Source: Capitella teleta
Taxonomy: Eukaryota; Annelida; Polychaeta; Capitellidae
NCBI GenBank assembly: GCA_000328365.1
Contig: KB303545.1
Span: 134,832-198,831 of the forward strand
Length of the DNA stretch: 64,000 nucleotides
Direction: 5' to 3'
The notes beneath the pieces are model-generated. The model searched no databases, was not told the origin of the DNA, and saw only the letters and a program-made list of their open reading frames with translations. The position numbers and the translations under genes are program-made. Shown one piece after another: positions 22,835 to 33,230 of the stretch; positions within the stretch are counted from its first letter, which is position 1, and every line of letters begins with the position of its first letter.

Positions 22835-24378
22835 ATGGCAAATACCAAGTTAATGGTCTTGTGCCTCGTGCTGGTCCTTGGGCAGCAGTCACTTTGTCTC
22901 TCTCTCAAACTCGGCTCTCTCCTCGAAAAGGTCGCTGACCAGAAAGACAAGCTAGGAGTCGCTGCCACAGACCTCATCGGAGCTATTGGCCTCGGTGGAG
23001 AAGATTCCATTGTTATTGACGACATCATAGATGATGATGACCAGTTGGGCAATGAGGTGATCCCAGAGGAGGAGAAAGAGGAGGTCAGTGTTGAAGAGGA
23101 GGAAGAGGATGAGGTCTCTGGTCCGGAGGTCAATGAGGAGGAGGCCGTCGAGGAGTTCGACCTCATGTCCAGATTGGAGAATATTGAGAAGGGTTTGAGG
23201 ACCGTAAAGAGGATCGGGAGGAAGCAGCTGGAAGCCACGAAAACCCTCATTCAACTGATCAGTTAGTATTGTCATATCTAATCAACTCCAAAGCCACTGA
23301 TATTTATTTCGCTAATATTATTAACTCAGATCACTTGATTCATTTGCATTATAAATTGTATAATTAACCTGAAATATATTGTTCAACTCCCCCAGCGTGT
23401 ATATGCAGCTCATATTGACAACCATCAATAATTTACAAAATAGATCCTTTCCAAACTCAGAAAACCCTATACCGGGGTCAACATAATATGTCAAAATTTC
23501 TTTTCAGACGAAACCAAAACTGATGAATGTTCAGCTCAAGCGGTAGGCATTGAGGTCTCTTCTGCATCTCTGCCCAAGAACTGCAAGGAGGTTCTGCAGA
23601 AGGGCAACGCTGCGAGTGGAGTGTACACAATCGGTCTTCCGACTGGTCTCTTCAGCGAACCCAAAGCCATTCGCGTCTTCTGCGACATGGAGACCGACGG
23701 AGGCGGCTGGATGGTAAGCGAGGGCGTCAGTGTGTGTATCCGACTGCAATGCGCTTTCAGGTTTTCCAAAGACGCCAAGACGGAACCCAGAACTTCAAAC
23801 TCGGTTGGGTCCAATATATGCTGGGCTTCGGAGACGTTAGCAACGAGTTCTGGCTCGGTGAGATCCATCGACCGATTGATTGATTTCTCAACGATATTTG
23901 CTGACAGGGAACCATGCTCTGAACCTCATCAGTACATCGGAGGTCAGCGAACTACGAGTGGACATGCGAGACGGCGAAGGGGTCAGCAAGTACGCAAAGT
24001 ATGCTAAATTCCAAGTTGGGTCTGAAGCCGAAAAGTTCAGCTTGACCATCAGCGGATACACAGGAGACGCCGGTAATGCTGGCTATCATTTGTCATTAAA
24101 CCGTTTTGACACCTTTAACATGCACAGGCGACAGTCTGAGTGCACACAACGGATATAAATTCAGCACCTTTGACGAGGACAACGATGTTTACTCAGGCAA
24201 CTGCGCAAGCATTTACAAGGGCGCTTGGTGGTACTCGAAGTGCCATTCCTCCAATCTGAACGGAGCTTACCTGAATGGAGCTCACAAGTCGTACGCTGAT
24301 GGCGTGGAATGGAGGAACTGGCATGGATACCACTACTCCATCCAGTTCACGGAAATGAAGATTCGCCCAGTTGCTTGA
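22835..24378 (+). CDS. Secreted fibrinogen-related protein with acidic N-terminus
   Basis: Five exons (22835-23261, 23508-23713, 23761-23857, 23908-24072, 24128-24378) encode 381 residues; all junctions are GT-AG and phases agree. Residues 1-22 form a signal peptide ([20 protein letters not shown]). Residues ~60-110 are very rich in D and E, followed by a short helical stretch ([20 protein letters not shown]). The fibrinogen C-terminal domain starts near residue 165: [55 protein letters not shown], the calcium-site stretch [29 protein letters not shown] and the closing TEMKIRPVA. This is the lectin-like fold of ficolins, tenascins and FREPs, and suggests an extracellular recognition or adhesion role. 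There is no collagen region and no transmembrane segment. Introns 2-4 are only 47, 50 and 55 bases. Confidence 0.92.
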
Positions 24379-24398
24379 AGGGACCATCGATGATATTG

Positions 24399-24404
24399 AA
24401 TAAA
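24399..24404 (+). terminator. Poly(A) signal of the fibrinogen-domain gene
   Basis: AATAAA 21 bases after the stop codon at 24378. Confidence 0.7.
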
Positions 24405-25319
24405 TGTGTAATCAGCATGGCATTCGTGTCTTTCTTGTTATCAATTACTAAGAGGTTCACTCGAGAAGTATCGGGAAAGCGTTGTACAACATGTATATAG
24501 ATGAAATTATGCATAAAATTAATGCAGTACATTGTAATAATTACATCCCTGTATGTTTCATATCCGCGATTTTTTTAGCAAAAAAAAAAAAGAAAAAAAA
24601 AAAAAAAAAAAACAATATCTATTCGATGAATTAATTTCGAATTAATTATTCGATGAATTTCTCAAGGTCAAGATGCTGAGGAAGACATCCGCGGTCTTAT
24701 ATGCCTATTGAGGATATGGGTCAGTGACTCCTAAGCAGGTCAAGTAACTGACCCTTCGTGACCTCAGATGGCTTGTTTTTCAGCAAATTTCGATACGATT
24801 AGGGTATACCCATATAGTGTTGTACTGAGATATTTCTATCATATAAATTATATGATAGAAATTAACGTATACAATTATACGTATACCCTTTTGTCGGAAT
24901 TATCAGGAAATGTTGCTATCAAAAGACTATGAACAACAGCGTCTTACTCCTCCCAACAGAACGAGTTGTATATATACATGTAGGTAACCGCATCAGGCAC
25001 CCAAGGATTGTCACTAATTAGGACACAAGACGATTCCGTCTCACAATCAAAAATAATGTGGCACCGACAACTGTTCCTCGACCGTCAAATTTTAGCTTCA
25101 AAATTTCATTTGAAAGTACACCAAAGAAGGCATAGTAAACTAAACAAGAGTACATAGAACATGGGATATAATTCCTTAATGCGGTGATGCCTTGCAATTG
25201 GTGTGCCATTACACTACTAAATTCCACCGCTTATTAATTTAATAATGCACTCACTCATTATTTTTTTCTGACAATCTTTGCAGAGCTATTTTCATTATGA
25301 TATACTATGTACTAAGAAC
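24405..25319. other. No gene; nested small palindromes at 24800-24890
   Basis: An A-rich run lies at 24580-24613. At 24832-24863 there is a near-perfect palindrome with arms TTTCTATCATATAA, flanked by AGGGTATAC (about 24801) and GTATACCCT (about 24880) as an outer inverted pair. This could be a tiny MITE; no coding evidence. Confidence 0.4.
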
Positions 25320-25740
25320 ATTGTTATCTACTAGTATTGGTTCAGTTCAGTTCAGTTCACAATATTATAGTCCTTTTGTATCAGGACTTGTCATCAGATT
25401 GGAAACGTAGCGATGTGGCATCAAGGAAGTCCAGCCTTCTCCAGAAGGTCCCTCAGCTGGGTCCACAAGGTCCGGACCACGTGGGTATTCGTGATCCGAT
25501 CTTCCTGTCGTCACCACTCTGTCTCCGCTCTGCTTCACTGGCCCGAAATGAGCCCAAGTCCTTCCCAATGGGTTGTGCAATACCGGGGGGACAGTGGGAG
25601 GCAAAGTAACCTCCCAAAGTTGTAAAAAATCAAGAGGCGTTGCGAAACCCCGCCATCTTGTACTTCGAATTGGTCACGGAGACCAATAACGTTATGATTT
25701 ATCGTGCCGCGACATGTCATGTCATCAATACATCATAACG
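25320..25740. other. G+C-rich island of unknown nature
   Basis: Starts with TTCAGTTCAGTTCAGTTCAC, then about 350 bases noticeably richer in G+C with overlapping open frames on both strands (for example RSGDRVVTTGRSDHEYPRGP on the minus strand). No domain, splice pattern or terminal repeat is clear. A dispersed repeat or a retroposed fragment is likelier than a gene. Confidence 0.3.
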
Positions 25741-25819
25741 TTATCAATCGCATCGTCTCGGGCATAGAATTGCTAGAATGATTGTGCCACTTTAAAGCGC
25801 CTATTCACGGTAACTGGGA

Positions 25820-25873
25820 ATTTAAGGGGAACATACAACATATAAAGCACCAGCATGCCTGTTCCCCTTAAAT
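25820..25873. repeat. 54-bp hairpin with perfect 14-base arms
   Basis: ATTTAAGGGGAACA at the left and TGTTCCCCTTAAAT at the right are exact reverse complements, with 26 bases between. The TTAA in each arm suggests a minimal TTAA-type MITE. Confidence 0.6.
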
Positions 25874-26938
25874 CTGGCTTCAATTCTGACTGATCACGTG
25901 ACCCCTTAATGCCTTCTAGTAGCTCCTTTATAATTCTATAGTCACGGGTTTCCGTACATTATGTAATACATGTATGGTTCCTTTATTATGCGTGCTGCCC
26001 AGACCTTTTCCCTAAGTTGGAGTAAGACCATATCCACTTATGTTACATGCAATTATGCACATGCACAATTAAGGAAACATAAAAAATTCCAAAAGTAATT
26101 TACGTGATCAATCCTAATGCACTAAAGTATGACATTAAAAATGGATATTGAAAAAAAATCAAACGCAAATTGTTGCACTGCATTCTTCCCGTGGAAAAAA
26201 TGTTTATTTATTATTAGATTCAACAATATGATTATTTCCAAAGGGCCAAACATGCACTAGACTAGCTGACTGTGGTTGAAATTTGTAACCAACAGCTTAA
26301 TATCAAGAGGTTACTTGTGAACAAATGTTTGTTCGTTTGTGGCACAGGTTTGAAACAGGGATATTGAGTGCCATGATATGTAGCACACAAATTATATTAA
26401 AAAGAAAATAACAAATTATAGAAATTAAAAACGTGTGACAGAAAGTATAATAAAACAGAACAGAATAACGAAACAAAAACATAATATCTAAAAGAAGGCG
26501 ACTAGTGAAAAATTAGAATCAACAGAAACGTAAAACAAATTTCAATTAGATCTGTTTATAAAAAGGTTAAATTATTATTTGCAAATTAAAGAAGCATGTT
26601 GCATTACCAAAAAGTGTGAGTTTTACAAGAATACACTCTTGAAAGGTTGTGACATTAATTATACCTATAAATAAAGTTAACTCATGTTGAGAATTAGTGT
26701 TTATGATCCAAGAATATCAGCTTAAGAAGTTACATAATGGAGAGTGCAGCCTAGTTTTGTGAATCCTAAATTAATTGAATAGCTTTACTTAAATCAGAGG
26801 ATTAAAAAGAAGAAGATATTATGACAAGAGCAAAATCAAAGGGCAGATTTGAAGACACTTTGGGGGCAATGCTTGCAATGAGGAATTACTCAGCAGAAAT
26901 ATTTATGGCAGAATTGATTTTGATTTTCTGAATCTTTT
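25874..26938. other. No recognisable gene; downstream flank of PPM1L
   Basis: AT-rich 3' flank. Some of it may be PPM1L 3' untranslated sequence; a minus-strand AATAAA lies near 26205. Confidence 0.4.
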
Positions 26939-28189
26939 CTAAACTTTTACATCCTTGCTTGAAACTTCCACAGTACGATTAGCCTCGAAGTTGATGATGA
27001 TCACAGTTATGTTGTCAAGAGATCCACGGTAGTAGGCTTGCAGTACAATGCTCTTCGCTCCATAATGAGGCTCATCAAGTCGCTCGCGTATGAACTGCAC
27101 AGCTTCTTCATTACTAAACGCATCCCACAATCCATCAGTTGCTAAAATCATGAATCGTGGCTTCAGCTCTTCCATGTTAAAGGTCAAAATATCAGGTTCA
27201 GCTATCACAAAGTTGCGATCTTTCAGAGGATAATCCCCTAACGCTCTTGAGGTAGCCAGGACCCCAGCCACACGCCACACTCCGTTAAAACTGATAAAAC
27301 CGCCAGCTTTTCTTATTCGCTTCCTTTCCCGCAACTGAAAAAAATATTATTTGTTGAATTTGAACAGCTCTATAGACAGAGAGCTTACTTGGTGAGGTTT
27401 GTGATCAAACGATAAAGGCACCATGTTGTTATCCTGGTCACATAAAACTCCTCGCGAGTCTCCAACATTAGCTACGTAAAGCAAGGGATGGCGTTGCAGG
27501 GCAACCAGACATGTAGTGCCTTCAAGGCAAATTCATAAAAAAATATTTTTCACCTTCAATTAAAACATAATTCAACAGCTAACCGGATATCTCTTTGGTG
27601 GATTTTTCTATCTGAAGCAGCTGCTCGTCAACATGAAGGATTTCCTCCGTGAGCATCACAGCCAAGTTTTCTTCACTCTCGGCCAGAGCTGCCTTTAACA
27701 AACGCACCATAATGGTTTTGAAGAGGGTCTTCTCTGTGAAATCAGCAGCAAACTGTGAAAAATTAAGTAATTATGATAGAATATCCAATATATGGTAATT
27801 AGAGCAGAACATACATCTCCTCCGTGACCATCAAAGATGCCATAAATGGAGGTGTTGGTGTGTTCCAGATTAGTGATGACATTGAAGCGGTCCTCCATGT
27901 GAGGCCGCCTACCCTGAATAGCATACACCCCAACATTGTCCTTGATGAGTTCCCACGATGCTTTACTCTTTTCTGAGGTGATCGTCCTCTCTCCGTTCGA
28001 CGGAACGCGGTCGAACTGACCCGCCCACTTCAGCTCCAGCCGAACCCGAACCCTCTCAAAAACGTTCCATACTTTGTCACTATGGAAAAAGTAATAATAG
28101 AGGAGAATGAAGAATAATGTCAAGATTATTGCTTCAGGGTTCAAGAAATATCGTCGAATGTTTCTCAGGAGCCATTGTAAGCGGCCCAT
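26939..28189 (-). CDS. PPM1L: PPM1L-type protein phosphatase (PP2C family)
   Basis: Four exons (28189-27815, 27752-27584, 27519-27389, 27334-26939) with GT-AG introns of 62, 64 and 54 bases encode 356 residues, close to the ~360 of vertebrate PPM1L. The start is the ATG at 28189; the frame reaches further up but without an ATG. A membrane segment sits at about residues 18-38 (AIILTLFFILLYYYFF), matching the N-terminal anchor that places PPM1L in the ER membrane. The PP2C metal and catalytic motifs are all present in order: RRPHMEDRF, IFDGHGGD, ANVGDSRGVL, SRALGDYPLK, ATDGLWDAFSNEE and DNITVIIINF. The enzyme is a Mn/Mg-dependent Ser/Thr phosphatase; in vertebrates it acts on stress-kinase (ASK1/TAK1) and ceramide-trafficking targets. 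Nothing looks broken. Confidence 0.95.
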
Positions 28190-29600
<1,411 letters not shown>

Positions 29601-30232
29601 AATTGATTAAAAAGTTTAGAGATGAACAGAGGTCCTTTTTAATTTCACATATTTTTTTATTGGTCTACCACCTACCAGAAAAGCACTTTTTTCTGCACCA
29701 TATGCATCATGATGCACACGATTAAAACCTGAGATGCATCAAGTAGAATAACATATAACATAATAGCATGTTAACCTCTTGACTTGTTGTGATCGATAAA
29801 ATTTTACAATCAAGTATTTACGTAAGTGTTGTGCACGGTCGATACTTTTGGTTCCAACATTGATCAATTTGATCCTCTCCCGATTATTGATTCACTCATG
29901 AGTTTGACCTAGTCCTGGTGGTGCAATATGCATCTACGAACTTCATTTTCTCTAATGCATATATATTAATTCATTGTATATGCTACGTTTTAATTGATTA
30001 TATGTATCTAGTCGTATGATGTATTCTTTCATTGTGTTTTCTGTTGTTTTGTTTCCTTTCTCTATGTGGTGCATAACTCAAGTCTGTTTTATGCTTATTG
30101 TACATACAAATGTATAACAAATCAACTGGTGTTTATTCAGTCAATCTGCTTTGAATGATATATACGATAATATCGTTGTAACTTCATGTGAGCATGATAT
30201 AATACAATGATGTACTGCCATTTCAACGCCCG
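29601..30232. other. No recognisable gene
   Basis: AT-rich, no coding support. Confidence 0.4.
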
Positions 30233-30370
30233 ATGACGGTGGCAATGGTTGAACTGGACATATATGGAAACATTAGCAAGCCAGCTGTTGTGTTTATGAC
30301 GAAGAAGCAGCGCGCCGTAGTTGCTGCAATGCCCCACAAAGTAGCCATAAGTATAGTAAAAGGGGTCTGA
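30233..30370 (+). CDS. Small ORF of unknown function (45 aa)
   Basis: ATG at 30233 to TGA at 30370; the peptide reads MTVAMVELDIYGNISKPAVV, then MTKKQRAVVAAMPHKVAI and a short end. It is richer in G+C than the flanks and its composition looks protein-like. There is no signal peptide, no recognised family and no clear splice sites. It may be a chance ORF, a micropeptide or an exon of an unseen gene. Confidence 0.2.
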   Translation: MTVAMVELDIYGNISKPAVVFMTKKQRAVVAAMPHKVAISIVKGV

Positions 30371-30898
30371 GGAAAGGGAGAGAGTGAGAGAACATTTTAT
30401 AGGATGATAATTTGATTAACTAAAAAAAACCCCACCAAAACAAAGTTATCAGCTCCGAAGAAAATTGGATTCCATGGCCAACTGAGAACCAGGTGAACCC
30501 TATAGAGGCCAAGAGCAATCTTGGCTTTTCCTCTGAAACCCCCTCTATTAGTGTAAGCAAGATATATGAAGCATAGTAGCATACCCCATGTCCATGTTCA
30601 GCGCTATCCACATTATGCCAAGAGCCTTGATTGGTATCCATGTTCGCTTCAGTACAATCTGCAAAATGAGGACAAAAAGTTATGATCAAAGTGCAGATAT
30701 TGAAAAAAACAATTAGTTATCTAGCAACAAAACATGTATCCCGGGTGGAATGCCTGCTTCGTTGCTTAGAAAACTGAGCCTGTCAAGACATGGCCTAACT
30801 CTTGTTTGAGCAGGGTATGTATAGGATATATATGGGTAACCTGAAAGCATTGAGTTATTTGAGTATCGGCCTCAAAGTATGGCGATGAAATGACGAGG
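30371..30898. other. No recognisable gene
   Basis: Open frames on the minus strand (30397-30689) overlap and have no domain. Confidence 0.4.
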
Positions 30899-30985
30899 CG
30901 GGGCCTCGATGGCACAGTGATAGGGCGCTCGCCTAGCGGGTAGAGTTGTGGGATCGATTCCCGTTTGGGCAACTCACAGGATTAT
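30899..30985 (+). mobile_element. tRNA-derived SINE head
   Basis: GATGGCACAGTGATAGGGCG (box A-like) and GGGATCGATTCCCG (box B-like, with the stem of a T-arm) are spaced about 35 bases apart. Pairing outside the T-arm is poor, so this is a SINE head rather than a tRNA gene. No clear 3' tail is seen. Confidence 0.55.
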
Positions 30986-31717
30986 GATTTTTTGCGACCT
31001 GAAAACCTTCATATCCACCACAAAATGACACATTGCATAGTCTCGAAATGTGATACATGTACCTGGTTGGACGAATATGGTATTGTCATCGCCTAAGTGG
31101 TTGCTCCATTGATGTATACCGCTTGTGTTCATAGCTCGCTGAGGGTTTACACATCACCTTGGGGATCGAGGTTCTATAATCAGGGAAAATGTGTGAACCG
31201 CCCAGAAGCGCAGCCGATTGAGGCACACTAATTATCATTAAAAAGGCCACTTTTCGCATTATCATAATATGGCAGGAAAAGAATAGACATTTGATATAAT
31301 GAAAAGTACACCTATGAACAAGATGAGCCTATCCTATGGCTGATCCCGATTGCCCGTGAAACCGCCCTATACCCTGTCAGGCCCATGATGAGTCCACACT
31401 ATAGATTACATTATAGATACCTGGGTCATCCTACAACTTTCACGCAAATAATCCGCAAAATATAACAGCATCCATGTTGAAGCCTACATTTTTTGCTGGG
31501 GCCAAAACAACCGATCCGGGTTTTAGATTTACTGCTTAAAGTGAAACATGCGCTGAGGAGAACACGTTGATCGGACTGACCTTCCCGCTTCAACTTTCGA
31601 GGTTGTTGATAGTGTATACATATAATTACTTGACAGACTTGACAGTAAAGTATTACGGAGGCCTCTTGCTGGTCAGTCGGTTCTACCGTGTGCCGCAATT
31701 TCGGATCGCAGTATCTT
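30986..31717. other. No recognisable gene
   Basis: Unassigned; no domain-bearing frame. Confidence 0.4.
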
Positions 31718-31871
31718 AATTTTGAAGTTGCATTGCTAAAAATTTTAGCAATGCAACTTCAAAATTACAAAAGAAAAAAAAAAAAAAAAAAAAAAAAAAA
31801 CTTTTTTTCATTTTTAACAATCTTTGTTTTTGTTATTTACAAAAACAAAGATTGCTAAAAATGAAAAAAGT
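31718..31871. repeat. Two adjacent hairpins separated by poly(A)
   Basis: Hairpin 1 (31718-31766) has perfect 24-base arms with a one-base centre; its arm core is GAAGTTGCATTGCTAAAA. A pure A run of about 25 follows. Hairpin 2 (about 31800-31871) has arms of about 33 bases with one mismatch and one indel, around a TATTT loop; its arm core is CAATCTTTGTTTTTGT. The motif TTTTAGCAAT occurs in both hairpins. Confidence 0.9.
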
Positions 31872-32331
31872 AGAAATAAAAAACCGGATCGAGGACCACG
31901 ATTCCGACTTGAAATTTAGTTCCTTTGATCAAATCATCCATGCTGGGATAAAAAGGTCCATCCGAGCAGCCATAGGCCATATAATCATGTGAGACGCAAA
32001 TTCGACCCAACATCGATTTTCAACGAGCACTTTGCATCAAACGTCACTCTGGAAATTTTATAAGTTTTACAACTCTTGCTCTTCATAAGCTCATCTTTAG
32101 CACGATCTCCTCACGCCCATGCTGTCTTTTTACGTTCTACACCTAGGTGGAGTGGTGTTTGTTCGTGCTGGGATCAATTGAGTTATCTTACTCTTATCTT
32201 CACAAATGTCACAGTCGTAAAAAAACCCTTTTAAGATTCTCTGCAAGTACAGGATGTTTCATGAGAATATTCATAGCCATGAGCACGATCGGGTTTCACG
32301 GGACACGCCAAGCGTTTACGTACATCGACGA
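31872..32331. other. No recognisable gene
   Basis: Possibly part of the LINE relic that follows, but no RT motif can be read here. Confidence 0.35.
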
Positions 32332-32620
32332 CGACACATTCCTCCTCCTCCTCCTTCTTTACAAGGCGCTGGTCCGGACCTACCTCGAGTATACGGGAAC
32401 ACATAGATGGCATTGAGAACGTCCCCAAGGCGAACCACAAAACTGATAACTGGATCACGTGAGATCTCATATAAGCAGCGACTACGGAGGAGATTTGGCT
32501 TGGCCTCCCAACGCTCGCTTACCGAACCAAGAGATCAAGGCGATCTGATTGAAACTTTGAAGATCATTACTGGATTACATAGAAGAAGGACATCATATTC
32601 TTTCAAGAGCTAGTTGAATT
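32332..32620 (+). mobile_element. LINE reverse-transcriptase C-terminal fragment (CR1/L2-like)
   Basis: Broken frames read LLYKALVRTYLEYTGTHRW and then RRTTKLITGSREISYKQRLR, FGLASQRSLTEPRDQGDLIE and TLKIITGL. These match the RT thumb of L2/CR1-type LINEs (LYKxLVRPxLEY and KLIxGLRxxxYxxRLxxLxL). Both ends are truncated and there is at least one frame change. Confidence 0.7.
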
Positions 32621-33230
32621 AAATAACAGAACCTCTCGTGGCTACAAGTACAAATTACCGATAAAACACATGTAAGAACATTTAATATCCGTAAATATAG
32701 TTTTCCAATCAGAGAAATTTACCCCTTAGTGCGGTTGCTTATGACGCTACCGTGCGAAATGAGAAAGAGTTTGGAAACATACACCAATATTTTTGTCTCG
32801 ATCTCGGCTATCAGAAAATACATGTTGCCACTTTTTCTTTTGGGGGTTTTCTGCGTGCTATTGTCATTTTAAAGGTTTTTGAGGGCATGCGGATAAGAAT
32901 GGATATCAGTAATAACTTTCGTCTTTCCTCGCTTCGGAAAATATAACTTGATCACTTCAGTGATGCATAATATCCGTAATTATAGTAAATATAGTTTCCA
33001 ATTTATGTTATACAAATTTCCACGACGTAACCAATCAGCAATTGAGATTTGTTTAATGAGCATGAAAAATGTTCAAAATTAACCCTCATTTTGCAAATGG
33101 TGCGAAGCTAATATAGCTATTATATATATATCATTTTATTCACAAACTCAAGTTTGTACATTTTATATGAAAAAACAAAAACAGTAAGTTTAACAGAACT
33201 GCAAACAGTACTTAATTAAGTAATACATAA
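32621..33230. other. No gene; local repeat and 3' flank of the minus-strand LINE
   Basis: AATATCCGTAAATATAG near 32685 recurs in modified form near 32968-33000. The part above about 33130 is probably the 3' untranslated tail of the LINE on the minus strand. Confidence 0.4.

Noticed and set aside
24193-24387. Minus-strand frame opposite the fibrinogen exon 5
   Set aside because: Shadow of a well-supported exon.
30899-30985. tRNA gene
   Set aside because: Boxes A and B exist but no acceptor stem or consistent anticodon arm can be formed; called a SINE head.
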